This document shows, piece by piece, positions 46,829-59,355 of a stretch of DNA of 64,000 bases; position 1 is the first letter of the stretch, and each line of letters opens with the position of its first letter. The notes beneath the pieces were generated by a model. The model ran no database searches. It was not told the origin of the DNA and was given only the letters and a program-made list of their open reading frames with translations. The DNA lies in the NCBI GenBank assembly GCA_037367405.1, contig JAZKJV010002623.1, positions 124,001 to 188,000 of the forward strand, in the 5' to 3' direction. The stretch comes from Ottelia alismoides. Lineage: Eukaryota > Streptophyta > Magnoliopsida > Alismatales > Hydrocharitaceae. A program made the position numbers and the translations under genes.

Positions 46829-49800
46829 TGATGAATCTATGATTCTCATTCTTTTTTCTTTTATTTTAGCTTTATCTTTCAGCAGAAACACATATAAATA
46901 TAAGTAAATACAATAAATTAAAATTGTATATGTCCTTGTTAATATTGCATAATTAACACATTTTTTACAAAAATAAAAGAATAAATAGAAAAAAGAGAAG
47001 GATTATTTATGAAATAAATACAGACTGACCCAAACCTGAGTGAAGGTCAATAATTAACTTGATCGAGAAGGAATAAGTAGAGGGAAATAGGGCATATTGT
47101 ATAATACCTATATAAATAAATATTTACACTTTGTGAATATTATTAAACACTTGTAAATAATTTTAATGATAAGATTAAAAAATAAAAATTATAAAACATA
47201 AATAAAATAAAAAATTCTATTGTACATTAGCAACACCTTAAATATTGTATAAGATACTTATTTAATACCTTTATCTAATCTATAAAAATCAAATAAAAAT
47301 TCTTTTATACTCTTTAAATTATGTTATAAATAAATAAAATATAAAATAAAAAATATTTTTGTAAAAATAATAAAATAAAAATACATGTATATAATATATA
47401 GATATACTATACCTATACATATTACATTATATTGTATAAACCGTATCTATATTTTTAAAAAATAATTAAAAATCACCTATAAATGGTTTGAGAAATAATA
47501 AACAATTTTAATTTCATTTATTTTTTATTTTAAAATCATTTTCTATTTTTTATTTAATATTATTTCATTTTGTAATTTCCTAAATTCCAATTGGCCCACG
47601 AGGGATTGTTGCATGCAATCAACCTTCTCCCCCAGTCGGGTCAGGCCTACTACTGCTTCATTAGAGCCTCTTCTCCCAATTTTCGCGCCCGACTCCGACT
47701 TCCATCCACCTTGGTTTTCACGCCTGACAATTCTCCTAGGATCAGTGATCCTCACGGATCCCTAGGTGCAACTGGATTGCCCTAGGATTTCGAGCATACA
47801 TCTGATCCTTCTGGAACCCGAGGCACCCCATAAAGTATCTCCTCCGCCTCCCAAGCCTATTAGTGCATGCCTCGTGCCACCATAGACCCTTATCCCTCTT
47901 CAGGAAAGTGATAGATCCTCGAAGATCTCTTCGGTGCTCGATTTGATGCTGAGATTGGACGCAACTCCCTCATGGCTGGACTCCTCCGCCGCGAACATCC
48001 TCCTTCTCCTTATGCAATGAAGTTAAGGCCAATACTTTGTCGTTCACCATCACTTTACTTCGTTGAGCACATCAACACTCCCAGGTACTCTTTAGCTCAC
48101 TCGTATTATCTATTTCATTTCGATTTTTCCCATTTCCTCCACCGTTAGTTCCTCTGCTCTAACTACTGTATCGGAGCTCCGTCATGCACACCTACCCGCT
48201 CCGATCAACTTCACGACTCATCCTATACCTTCTTTCATAATCTGATCACCCAAATCTCGCTCATCAGTGTAAGATTTGGCTTGGACTTTTTCTCCGCCTA
48301 TATCGGAAGTCCCGATCGCCACCATGTTGTTTTTCTGGTTTTCATCTTGAAATAATCCTGGATGAGATGTCTCTTTTGAGCTGCTACTTTTCTTCGCTGG
48401 TTCAGAATGCAAAAGAGGCTCCAATCAAGCCTTAACTCCAGCACCAGAGCAGCTCCAGGAGGTGTCTCTCCACCAAGCCTATCCGACCGTCCATATCCTG
48501 ATTAGAGCCAGTTAATAGAAGCAGAGTGCCATTCCAAAGGAGATGGGTCTTTTGTAGCTTCGATCCGACTTACCGATTGCCATATATCATCGATCGAAGC
48601 TCCTCAGCCACCAGTTCTTCTAGCATCCTTCTTGTTCGTCTAATCTATATCTATTCTCCCAGATTCAATCTGAACCGCTCGTAGGCATGTACCGTTAGAC
48701 ATTGGATCTTCTCATCCTGTTGATCTGCACCACACATTCAGAGGCTTTCTAGAGGCGTCAGATTCCCAGATAACGACTGGTCAGAACTGTATACACATGC
48801 CTCTTCTTGTACAGCCAGATCTTTTTCAGAAAATCATCAAAGCTATCAGCCACCTCACGCACCACTCATGTGCTTCAAGGGTATATTTTCCTTACACCCC
48901 CTGTCCTTTCTACTATTTTTCTTTAGTACAATAAATATAATGTCTAGTTGAGAACATTGGAAGTTAGACCCCTAAAGTTTCCATATTCGCTTTTTAGTCC
49001 ATCTGAGTTAAAGTCACGTGCACTCGTACGAGTTTTTTGGGTTATTTATAGTTTATGTCCTAAACATTGTTTGTGTCTTAAAATAAACATTCAGTTATGG
49101 AAATTGCATTTCTACCCTTGTTTACCCGATTCACGTGATGCACATGCAAGGTTTGGACCAATTACGCAACGATCCCATATAGTTTTTGATCTTATTATTC
49201 CAGGGGCCTGTAAACTTAAATAATTACAGAAAGGTCCCTCTATACTTTTTTAAAATTCCATGTATTTTATTTAGAAAAAAATAGTCAATTAACCCCAAAA
49301 ATTACCCAAAAATTATATGTGACTCTTTCTGCATACTTTATTTATGGGAATTTTGCTAGTTAGTTTCTTACATATTTTTTAAAAAAATTCAAAAACCCCT
49401 AAAAAGTATCATGTTTACCTCAGAAAATTTGTAAAATATCGAAAATATATCCAAAAAAATATAAAAAATAGAGTAGTAGTCTTTTATTTTCCTTAAATTC
49501 AATATCATTTTTGTTCAAAAATATTTCATAAAAACCAAAATAATTGCAAAACACTTGAAAACTCATAAAAATTATATAAAATCTTAGGAAAAACTAAAAA
49601 TTCTGATTTATGTCTCCTTTTGTAGATATTTACTTATATTTTGTCATAAAAATTGCTTCCAGGAGTTTTGGGCACTTTTTTATTTTTTTAATTTGAAAAT
49701 TACTCCAAGTTGTTCATTGTTTGTCTATTCTTTCACCGTTTGATTTTTAGAAAATCACAAAAACATCTAAAAAGTATATAAAAAACACTATAAAAACTAT

Positions 49801-50157
49801 AAAATCCAAAAATATTTTTATTACAATTTTTTGAATATTTTGATTCTTTTGAAAAATAAAAAAGGATGTTTGTGTGTGTGTTGTACTTATTCTCTTATAT
49901 TGAAAAAAGTAAAATTTTGAAAATTAAAAACCACTAAAAACAATAAAAATCTTTTAAAATCAATTACTTAGCTCTCAATTGTGCTCCTTGTGTTCCACCT
50001 TAGTTGCTATTCCAGGTAAATAAAAGTAGAGAACCTCTTACATTCATCGTTTGATCCATTAGTGGTTTATTTTCTCAATCGGTTTCCTTATTGATTAGGG
50101 TCACATTAACATTTGCATAATTAATTAACTTAACCCTAGTTGATCGGGTGGTCGTTA
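46829..50157 (+). repeat. A 3' LTR, main part
   Basis: This is the continuation of the LTR that starts at 36263; TGATG at 46829-46833 is the right target duplication of B2. The LTR begins TGATGAATCTATGATTC, as in C's LTRs, and ends GTCGTTA. The AT-rich stretch 46850-47580 has no gene. The GC-richer stretch 47580-48560 corresponds to the GC-rich block of the other LTRs. The stretch 48560-50157 aligns with the 5' LTR remnant 8420-10001. Confidence 0.85.
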
Positions 50158-52253
50158 GTGACTAATTCGATGGCGGCTGGAGCTTCTGGAGACGGATCTT
50201 GATCAACGGCTATGGACCCCCCTGGATGAACAGGGAAGAACATAGTCGTGGACAAGCTGATCTAAGGGGCACAAGAAGATCCGGGAGGATTCCTATGGCT
50301 GCTAAAGGGCTCACAATTTCTGAGGTCCGCTGAAGTTGGCTACGTAGGTTGAGGATGGAACGATTCTCCAGGAACCTTTGGGTTTGTCAAATTCACCTCA
50401 TATTAGGCATAAATCCTCCATGACCTGCACAAAAGATACTAGGGTCGAGGGAAAACTGCCTTGGCCTATTAGAGGGTGAAATGGAGGTGAAATGCAGTGG
50501 GATGGCAGTTGCTCCAACAAAGGGAGGAGGTGGAGTGCCATTTTCTTGCTCCATAAGGAGGCAAGATGAATGGAAGGGACCGAGGCCTAGAAGTGTTGGG
50601 GAAGAAAATGAGGTGGTTGGTGGGTCGGTAAATGGTCGGAGGAACGAATTTTACACTAATGCGTGTAATTAAAATCTAATCTAAAAATTGGAAACGATAC
50701 TACATGCTATCTAGAAAGTTAAAGAAAAAACCTCAAGCAATCGGGTCTGCAAGATGGAGGACCTCGCAGTAGAGCACTGCCGGAAATGGTGGAACTTGTC
50801 CTCGCATCGCTCTATCGATCTAACCATGAGTTAGGCAAGCTCCTATCACGGAGTTCAAGCCACAAAGTTAAAAGGTTGAGAAAACTCGAAGCAAAGGGGA
50901 TTCAAAATCGAAAGGAAAGAGGAGGGTCGAGTTATGTATAGGTGGTGACGGGCGACAAAGATCGTGATTGCTGGTTCGATGCAGCGTTCCTCTGATAAAA
51001 AATCGCACTAGCGTGATTGAGCTTGGATCGAGGAAGAACAACGAAAGAAGAATCAACCCGAATCAATGACTACATCGATTAGGGAAAAAAAAGAGAAGTG
51101 CGGGTCAAACGAGGTTCTGACTAGCCAAAGGGCTAGTCAGAGAAGTTGATCGGGTCAATGAGCAGTGCAACCTGGTTGGTCCACGTAGATCAACTAGAAA
51201 ATAGCCGCTCAAAATTATTTATAAAATCATTAATAAATAGTAAATGAATTATAATGTTAAGTTATAAAATAAAAATGGTTATTATTTATGTAATATTTTA
51301 ATATAATTTTTATTTCTTTTTTATGAGTTATTTTTTTACAAGTTAATTTTTAGGATTTATATGTAAGTATATTTACCTATATATTAAGTGTTTTATTTTT
51401 ATTTTGTATTTTATATTTAATTATATATACATAATTTATATGTTTATAGCTTATTTTTAGATACATAAATATATTTTTATTACATTTTTTGATGTCACAT
51501 GTACACTTAAAAAATATGTATACTTATTATATAGGTACAAGTATAGTATATTCATCTATGTATTTTTATATATTATTTTATTTTAATATGTTTTACTATT
51601 TTCTTTTATTTCAATCATTTTTAATAGAATACAAATAATGTTTTAAAAGAGTATAAAAATAAATAAAAGAATTAAAAGAATAATTTCCCCTTTTATTTAT
51701 ATACAGAATATTGTATAATAGGGATCCAAAACCTAAATTTTACATAACTCCAAATTGGATGAACCCACCTTCACTAAGTACCTTTTTAAAAGTTACATAT
51801 AATTAAAGGGGATTTTGATGCATTCTGAGTTCATATGGAGAAGATGTGGGTCTGGGAAGTTTGGGTTTTGGCTTTTTATTTTGAGTATATAATGTACACT
51901 ATATATTATTTTTATGTGAAATACATTTTATATTTTTATCTACAACTTTCATATACAAAGTTTATTTATTTGAGGTATAAATATTAGAAAATAAAATATA
52001 CTCCAAAAATGAATTATTGATGAATAAAAGAATAAGATTTTTGTCCCTTATCTCCCTCAACTTTATTCCTTATTTATCCATCCATCAAGATGCCTATGTC
52101 TTGAAGTTTAGGGTCATAAAATACATTTTATATACAATAAATGGAATAAATAATGAATGTTAATTTGTATAAGATAATGTTATTTATATGCATTTAACTA
52201 GGGTTTTTAAGGCTAAAATGATAGAATAAAGGTGATGAAATGGAGATTCACCA
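50158..52253 (-). repeat. LTR fragment of element D (host of A)
   Basis: This is a divergent LTR, oriented as in I. It ends at TGATGAAATGGAGATTCACCA without its first base at 52233-52253, a decayed form of the terminal palindrome, followed by a PPT-like TGCCCCCATC. Its AT-rich part (51190-52230) resembles 17340-18110 in layout, for example TCAAAATTATTTA. The left part of this LTR is missing, as expected if A is inserted in it. GC-rich 50158-51100 contains only accidental frames. Confidence 0.65.
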
Positions 52254-52580
52254 GTGCCCCCATCATGATTTGCTGAAGACCAGCACGGTCTATAATTTCT
52301 TCGGGGGCTTGCACCAAGAAAGTCAATGGCTCATGGATGCCATGTACAGAGGATCGTATGGATGTCGACCAACCACCTTATCTTCATCCCTTGTGTTTTA
52401 GAAAGTTCCATCGATCTCGCACAAGTATGTCAAGGCAACATCGTACCATGAAGAAGAGAGAGTCATGAGTTCCAAATTTAGCATATTCAAGAACAATCTC
52501 TCTAAAGTTGATATCATTAAAAAACGATCACAAGATCTGGATAAATTACAAGTGATCGAACAGAGAACCAAGTTGTTGGA
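52254..52580 (-). other. Interior fragment of element D
   Basis: This 327-bp piece lies between D's LTR end and the insertion of C. It starts with a PPT-like stretch and contains a plus-strand open frame (52405-52580). The rest of D must lie beyond C, outside the window. Confidence 0.5.
52405..52580 (+). pseudogene. Protein-like fragment antisense to D, truncated by C
   Basis: The frame is open after a TAG and reads VPSISHKYVKATSY, then HEEERVMSSKFSIFKNNLSK and VDIIKKRSQDLDKLQVIEQR. It runs into C's LTR (TKLLDDE). It is rich in charged residues with a helix-like spacing of hydrophobics, consistent with a coiled coil. An ATG lies at 52465. I do not recognise the family. A gene-like frame antisense to the element and beside its 3' LTR recalls the antisense extra frames of some Tat-lineage Gypsy elements; it might also be a captured host fragment. 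Confidence 0.35.
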
Positions 52581-55500
52581 TGATGAATCCACGATTCATC
52601 GCCTTTATTCTTTTATTTGAGCTTCATTTTTGTAGTCAAACACCTGTAAATAACCACTAATTCAATGAAATTATCATTTTGCATGTGTTTGTTAAATATG
52701 CATTTTTAACACTTTTTGTATCCAAAATAAAATAATAAAGAAGAAAATAAAAAGAAAGAAAATTAATAGATGTATTTATGAAGTAAGTACAGACTGATCT
52801 GAACCCCGAGAAAAGGTCAAGACTCGACCTGATCGACCAGGAATAAAGTAGGGGGAGATAGAGTCTTTAATCCAAAAATCCAAAAATAATTTGTACATAA
52901 ATTCCTTGTATATTTGTATAAAACTTACATTATTTTATTTGTATATAAATTGACCTCAAATTAGTTATTTTTGTAAACAAAAGTTATAAATAAAAATCTG
53001 TTGTAAATAATAAAAATAATTGCAAAACAAAATAATTTACATATTACAAATAATCACGCTCAGAAAAAGCCGCGAAATGATAATTGAAATACCAATTTTG
53101 GATCCGTATGAACTCAAATTGAATCAAACTCACTTCCATTATACTAGAAATTAAATTATCTTTCAAATGGCTATGATTCATAGTTTTTGGAGTTACAGTT
53201 AAAAAGTCAGTTGTCTAGGGTGTTTTATGCAGTTTCACCATTATTTATTGCACATATTTATTCATATTTATTTTTATATACAAAATGTACATAATTGTAA
53301 ATATTATTTTCATTAAAAATAAAATAAATAATATGAAAATTTAAATAAAAAATATATAATTTATTTCCTTATTTGTACATGTGTATATTGTATTATATGC
53401 GCATCATATTTATATACAACTAATTTCCTTCTATAAAATCACCATAAATAAAATGACTAACAATAATTAATTTATTTAATTTAATTACGAAATTTTTATT
53501 TAATTATTTGATTTATTAGATTTAATAATCTACCATGTATATAAGAATTTATTCCATACCTTTAATAACCACCATTAAGGTGGCTAATTAATATTTGTAA
53601 ATTATATAATTTATTTATTTTAATTAATTCTTAAATTCATTTTTAATTATTAATTAATTAAATTATTTTATTAATTTCACCACTAACACCTTCCATTTTT
53701 GTACATTCTTTCCTTTGTGCTTTTCTTGTCTTTTTAATAGGCTCCTCCCCCCTCTTTCACTCTTTGATCAATCTTTGGTAGGGAGGAGCCTGATCTCCAA
53801 AAGCCATCTTGTTGAAGAAGGGTGCCCAACCTCCGAGCCGTCTGGTGACAGCACGTCGGCCCTCATCGAGGCCATCACAGTGTATCCGATCTTGAGGCGA
53901 GTTCCAACTTTATTTCCCGTCGTTTTTCCTAGGTAGATTTTAGATTTAATTTTTGCTTTGATTTCATGATTAGAAGTTAGATATTATAATCCCAAAAATA
54001 TCCGTCACACTTTGATCCGCCTCCGAACCCGATTTTTCATCTCATCTCGCGATCTCTCCATTATCACGTTCTACCTCACGCAACCACGCATCTCCGACCA
54101 CGCACGGTGGCCGGAGACTCAGATCCATTCCTCACATTTCCACTGGATTTCCATTCACATCCTTAGTTGTTTATAAAAAATAAAAAAACATATAGTTGCT
54201 TTGTCTCTAATATTTATTTTGCAGATTCATTTAAAAAAATAATAAATAAAAAAAACTTTTTGTTTCACGTTACAGTTCCTTTAAAAAAAAGTAAAAAAAA
54301 AAAGAATTCTAGTATCTCTGCATACAGTTTACAAAAAAGAAAGATAAAAATAAATAAAAAATATTGGAGCCTTGACCAGCGGTAGGACCGCCACCCACTC
54401 ACCGTCGTTCCCAAAGGCCAACCTCCAATCGCTGCAAACCAGCCATCGTTCAGCCATACTCCGTCGCTTTCGCCTATGTGTGCTTACCATCAGGTCCCAC
54501 CGTGCAGTTGCCGATCCAGCCGAGCACCGTCGGGGTGTATGTCGCTTCGCGCGCTGCCGCACGAGGCGGCATCCTCCTTCTGATGATTTTTGCCATCGTC
54601 GACCACCCTCCAGACCACCATCGACGCCATCTGTATCTTCTACTACCGGCGCGACCGTCGTCGCCACCACCTCCAGCAGTGCCACTATTGCGAGTCCTCC
54701 ACCGCCGAACGCGCCGCCGGCAGAAGCGCCCTCCGCTCCACTCGTCTGCTGACTGCACCCAACAACGCACCTCCGTCGCCCTCCACGCAGCTCCGTCGAC
54801 GCCCTTCACCGCCGTGCCCAGCTGCGAAGCCCCTCCCGATCTGAAGCGGCGACGACCCTGTCCCCTCATATCGTTGAAGGAAGAACGAAGGATCCCAAGA
54901 AAAGGAAACCTAGGGTGAATAAAATAATTTGGGAAAATTAAATATCTTTCCATAGAAGTTTCCAAAATTGCAAAAACGTCCCTGCTAGCTCTTCCTAATC
55001 GGGAAAATTACATTCAAGCCTTCCGAAGTTTCAGAAATTGCAAATCAACCCCTACTCCAGATGTAGTCACGTGCATGGCAGGCTTTTTTGGGCAATTTGC
55101 CGTATATATCCCATAATTTATTTTTATTGTGTTTTGTTAAAAAAATGAATAATTGCAACTCAGTCCCTATGTACCTAAACTTTAATTTGCATGCTCTTTT
55201 CATCAAAATAAATGTTTTTCTTATTCAAAATATTCTCAAAAAAATTGTGTATACTCCTGCTGTAGTGTTCTTCATTGTCTAAAACTTTCACCGCATTTTG
55301 TTGCCATTTATTTAATAAAAAACTAAAAAATAATGTCTTTTGTCTGCCCGAAATTAAAAAATCCATAAAAACTTGAGAATTTGCCTAAATATTCCAAAAA
55401 ATTACAGTAGGTGTATTTTTCCGTCCTTTAATTTCTACCCAATTTTTTGCATTAACTATTTATAAAATTCCAAAAAAGTAAGAAAAATGAAAAATCTTAA

Positions 55501-56111
55501 AAAAATTGTTGAAAATTATAGAAAAATTCAAAAAAAATCTGATTTTAGTCTTTGTTTGTAGATATTTATTTGTAATTTAGCATAAAAATAACTTTCATGA
55601 GTATTGGGGCACTTAAATTAATTTTAAATTGCAAAATACTCTTGGTTGTGCATTATTTTCTCTATTTTTCATTGTTTGATTTTATAAAATCAGAAAAAAA
55701 TAGAAAAATTTGAAAAAATTAGCAAAAATAATTTAAAACCTATAAAATACAAAAACATTTTCTTCATAATTTTTTAATCATTTTTTTTAATTTTAAAAAT
55801 AAAAAAGAGTATGTATGTGTATTTTATTCCTTTGTGCTTATTTTAAAAATAAAAAAATAAAAATTCTAAAACCACTAAAAATTATCTAGAAAATTTGAGT
55901 ATATAGTTTTTTCAATCGTTCTCCTTATGTTCGACCCTGATCACTATACCAGGTAAATAAAATAGCGAAACTGCTTACATTTGCTTGTCATTGATCTATC
56001 TTTCATTAAAGGGGTAAAACAAATTTTTCTCATTGACCGAATCGAGTGGTTGAGAAGAACGACACATTGCATATTTTTATCCGTCTTAATTTGTCGAGAT
56101 CCGTGTCATCA
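52581..56111 (+). repeat. C 5' LTR
   Basis: This 3531-bp LTR starts with a palindrome (arms TGATGAATC and GATTCATCG) and ends TCATCA. It aligns with 61706-64000, but about 53763-54640 is absent from the 3' LTR. The GC-rich part 53715-54920 has overlapping open frames on both strands that I regard as accidental. The rest is AT-rich. Confidence 0.88.
53538..53545 (+). promoter_or_regulatory. Candidate TATA box in C LTR
   Basis: TATATAAG in the context CCATGTATATAAG is conserved at 62663-62670 in the 3' LTR. It is the best TATA candidate upstream of the GC-rich block; no start site is proven. Confidence 0.35.
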
Positions 56112-56114
56112 AAA

Positions 56115-56131
56115 TGGCATCATTGTTGGGG
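56115..56131 (+). other. C primer-binding site, decayed
   Basis: TGGCATCATTGTTGGGG stands three bases after the LTR end. Against the tRNA-Asp complement TGGCGCCGTTGCCGGGG it has five differences. All are transitions, and three are at CpG sites. Confidence 0.7.
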
Positions 56132-56374
56132 AGCACAGCTTTGTAATCATTTTTACTTTTATTCTATTTGTATCTCTATATTATAATTGTTCTCTAACCA
56201 TTGCTTTTTGCGTGAGGGACTATTTGGAATTTCTTTTTGGAGGACCCGCACAGGAGGTGGAGTAGAGAAGAAAAGAAGACACTTATTTTATTTGAGAGAA
56301 CATTTTTGAGATTATTGTAATAATTTAGAATTACGGACTTGTGGACTTGGACACTTTATTCGGGGTATGTTTCG

Positions 56375-56394
56375 CCAAGTGCCGGAGCACTTGG
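56375..56394 (+). promoter_or_regulatory. Leader hairpin 1 (C copy)
   Basis: The arms CCAAGTGC and GCACTTGG flank a CGGA loop: a perfect 8-bp stem. Several pairs differ from I but all still pair. Confidence 0.6.
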
Positions 56395-56626
56395 GGGACC
56401 TCACCGCTATTTTTCGAGTTTTTGATTTCATCGCTATAACTCTCTATTTTATTCATGTGGTTTTGGCCCCTAGACGTAGGATTTTTTTGTTGATTGTGAC
56501 ATAAATAGCTAAGGTCCAACACTTAATAGATTATCTCTTCCTATAGAACGTAATTAGACCTGGCTAAAAATTAATTAAAAAGTTAGTTTAATAGATTTTG
56601 AGACCACACGCCATGTGGAGTCCTAT

Positions 56627-56649
56627 ACAATGCTGGCAGGACCTATTGT
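56627..56649 (+). promoter_or_regulatory. Leader hairpin 2 (C copy)
   Basis: The arms ACAATG and TATTGT have five Watson-Crick pairs and one G-U, with an 11-nt loop. Confidence 0.4.
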
Positions 56650-57383
56650 GGTGGGCACTGAGTGACTCCCAAGATCGGACTCCAGACTCGATTCGATTAG
56701 TTAACTATTGTTCTTCACGATCAATAGAAGCTGCTCGTCAAAGGCCGATTTCCTCGTGCATCATATAGTTAGTTTAATTTCTGTATTTAATTTTATGCAC
56801 TGATCATATTGCATGTAGAGTGCTTCAGCAAGGTACACATTTTCTATCTCTGCATGCATCATTGTGTTTGACCGTGCATTGGCTTTTTCGAATTCCTCCC
56901 CTGTTTTTGTATTCAAATTAATCAAAGAGGAAATTAGAAAGATCGTTAGGCGTTATCTTTGAAAAAAACCAAAAAAAGTGAAAAAAAATTTTAAAAAATT
57001 AGGATTGCTAATTGAACTGGACCTCTAAAATTTAACGTAATTGATTCCTCATTGTATTAGGAGAGCAATCCCTTCATTGTTTTGTTTTTAATTACTCGCG
57101 TACATACTAAGGAGTAGTGCCCAAATCCCATTAAGCCTCCTATGTGTTTGCACAACTTTTGTCTTATCAATAAACTCTAAAATTTAAAAGATGCAGACCA
57201 AGCTCTCACGGTCTTCACATCGCGTAGAGTTGATGAATTGGGGGTTTGCTTTGTGTTTCTTTGTCTTTGGCGTGAGTCAGTTACGTTCATCTTTTATAAA
57301 TCATTAGGTGTCACCTTCTATCTCCTTCACTCTCTCTTCTATCCCACCCTCCGTCCCTTCATCATTCTCATTTTCCTCTCTTG

Positions 57384-58211
57384 ATGATGGGTCACACTTC
57401 ATTTTAGTTGGATTTCGCGGCTTCTTCATTTCATTCCCATCATTCCCACCCACTCTCTTGGGAGGTCGGAATTCCGACTGATTTTCCATCTTCTCCCAAT
57501 CCACCTTCCCATTCAGGACATGCTGTGAGTGACACCCGAGGAAACCGGATTGACCAAATACGAGATCCGGGCAATTACCTTACTGAGATGAGAATGCATT
57601 CCATAGGAGATCAAATGGGGAAGTTGCAAGCTTTAGATGACTTCTATCCTAGGATGATGGAAGAGCACCAAGATCAGGAAGCACAATTCACTTCTACATT
57701 GAGCCCCTTCATTTTGGAATTAGAGATCATTAATCTACTACTGAAATTTTCAAGAGGAGTGCATGCGGAACCATGTCTGCATATATCCGAGTTTGAGGAT
57801 TTTTGTGAGTCACGATCATACCTTGATATCACTTATGAGGATCTGATGTTGATGATCTTTCCTTTCCCACTTCAGACTAGAGCTTTGAGATGGCATAGAG
57901 AGTTGGGGAGGAAGATCGCTACGTGGGTAGATTTACGATCATTATTTTTGTGGAGATTTTACCCCCAGTGTAGGGCTGATATGATACGGTCTTGTATTCA
58001 TGATTTTACAGCTGATCCCTAGAAGTCAATGAGAGATTCATGGTTGAGGTTACTTGATCTTTTGAGGCGATTTCCGGATCATGTGTTTTCGATGACTGAC
58101 CTTGTCCACATCGCCATGAGGAGGATGACAGCTGAACAGATTGCATATGTTATTACCTTGTGTGGTGGTTCACACCACAGTCCCAACCTGATTTATTTGA
58201 GACCATCTTAG
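57384..58211 (+). pseudogene. gag: C gag, almost intact
   Basis: The start ATGATGGG is placed as in I. The eighth codon is TAG, then the frame is open from 57408 to a TAG at 58020-58022, and open again to 58211. The capsid region has ILELEIINLLLKFSRGVHAE, PCLHISEFEDFC, MLMIFPFPLQTRALRWHREL and ATWVDLRSLFLWRFYPQ, the Athila Gag pattern. After the second TAG, SWLRLLDLLRRFPDHVF continues the domain (SW.R..DLLR..P.H). With two in-frame TAGs and no frameshift it is the best kept gag here. The Q-rich tail of I and A is absent. Confidence 0.8.
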
Positions 58212-58439
58212 GAACACATTCAGACATTTCATATACACGAGATGATTTATTTGGAACAACACATGAGGGAGAGATGACACCCATTTAGTGTGTAACACAT
58301 CATGCATATTCAGACATCACACACCAATCAGAGGATATGGATACTACTACTTCTCGTATGATGGATATGTTAACTACCACTATGAGTTTCTAGATCTGGA
58401 CATTGGTTAAGTTCCCGTTGGATTTATAGTCAGATTTTG
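58212..58439 (+). other. C region between gag and acidic frame
   Basis: About 230 bp with stops in every frame. The frame following Gag's continues as TILGTHSDISYTRDDLFGTT, so this may be the decayed gag C-terminus. No other feature is seen. Confidence 0.4.
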
Positions 58440-59234
58440 AGCAGTCCCACACTTCTACGTCGATGATTCTTGGATTCTAGATCTTTTAATATCCCAGGAA
58501 ATAAAGGAGGAGCCCACATATCAACCATCCTTTGAATCATTTCAGTGTCCATGCCTAGTTGATTCAGTGTCTATTCTTCAGAAGATTTTCTTAGATTTAG
58601 ATATATATTTTGATCCATCTTAACGTAGAGAGCTTGATGAGGGACCAATTTTGGATTTGACAGACATAGATAGTCCTGTATTTGAGCCATTGTCCTCCTA
58701 TTTGATGAGGTCGATATATTTTTGGAGGACTTGATATTTGACAACATAGATCCCCAGTTCCATGATTATTCAGCATTACTCACCGAGGGTTATCTGCGGG
58801 AGGATGCCACGGACACTGTGTACTCGGATTCACTTTCTGAGAGTATATCTGATCTGTCGGATCACGAGACCGAGTCTTTTGATATTTTTGATCATGAGTT
58901 TGAGGTTTTTCTCCTCGACGACCCTAGCGAGGATGACCTGATCTTTGGGATATTTGATGATTTCACTGATTTGTCTACGTTATATGCATCGGATATCAGC
59001 CTTTTAAGTGAGTCTCCTGATCTTGACATTCCTTATCTATTCGATACGGTGATTGACGTGGAGGATTCACTAACAGATCCTTCCTTCTCCACGTTCGACT
59101 TCTTCGGCTCTGCTCTTTCATTCCATTCAGATATTGAGCCGACGACTTCTTTTGTGCTACAAGAGTCCGATTTCATCTTACAATATCATCCTAAACCTCG
59201 ATACGATGTTAGCCTAGCCTTTATGCCCTGCTAG
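58440..59234 (+). pseudogene. C acidic reading frame of unknown function
   Basis: The best-kept part, about 58686-59234, is open. From LEDLIFDNID to the end at TAG it has 170 codons with about 29 Asp, many Ser and Phe, and only three Lys or Arg. Typical segments are SDSLSESISDLSDHETE and LDDPSEDDLIFGIFDDFTDL. Upstream, the frame VPHFYVDDSWILDLLISQEI continues in one frame to 58620 (TAA) and, after a likely frameshift near 58700, joins the open part. No ATG start is evident. It replaces pol. It may be an expanded relative of the acidic protease-RT linker of I and A, but I see no convincing alignment. It has no known fold, signal peptide or membrane segment. Confidence 0.4.
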
Positions 59235-59355
59235 GGGCATAAACTCTAGCTCTCGTTGAGAAGCACCTCAACATTGTCCATAGCTGTATAGATCCATCTG
59301 TCCATATAATACATTCTTTCTATATCACACCTTATCTCCATCTCATGATCATTCC

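Larger units (their letters stand above)
8413..50157 (+). mobile_element. Athila-like Gypsy element A, interrupted by B1, I and B2
   Basis: Element A is an old plus-strand Ty3/Gypsy element. Its pieces are the 5' LTR end (8413-10001), leader, gag, protease, linker (to 14771), then RT, RNase H and integrase (31142-33996), a 2.3-kb tail, PPT and 3' LTR (36263-36267 plus 46829-50157). The Gag and protease motifs and the order match I, so A and I are relatives. The split in pol is exact: A's linker frame stops at 14771 and its RT part resumes after I's target duplication at 31142. A's own left end lies outside the window. Its right flank starts GTGAC at 50158, inside an LTR of element D. Confidence 0.85.
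56132..57383 (+). other. C untranslated leader
   Basis: This aligns with the leaders of A and I. It has hairpin 1 (56375-56394), hairpin 2 (56627-56649) and the conserved block around 56735-56880. No gene. Confidence 0.7.

Noticed and set aside
47900..48450. Possible host gene fragment in the GC-richer part of A's 3' LTR
   Set aside because: It has short frames with stops on both strands and lies wholly within an LTR whose flanks align to the other copy.
54329..54965. Several overlapping frames on both strands in the GC-rich part of C's LTR
   Set aside because: GC-rich sequence has few stops by chance. The frames are not conserved in the 3' LTR, overlap each other, and have no domain.
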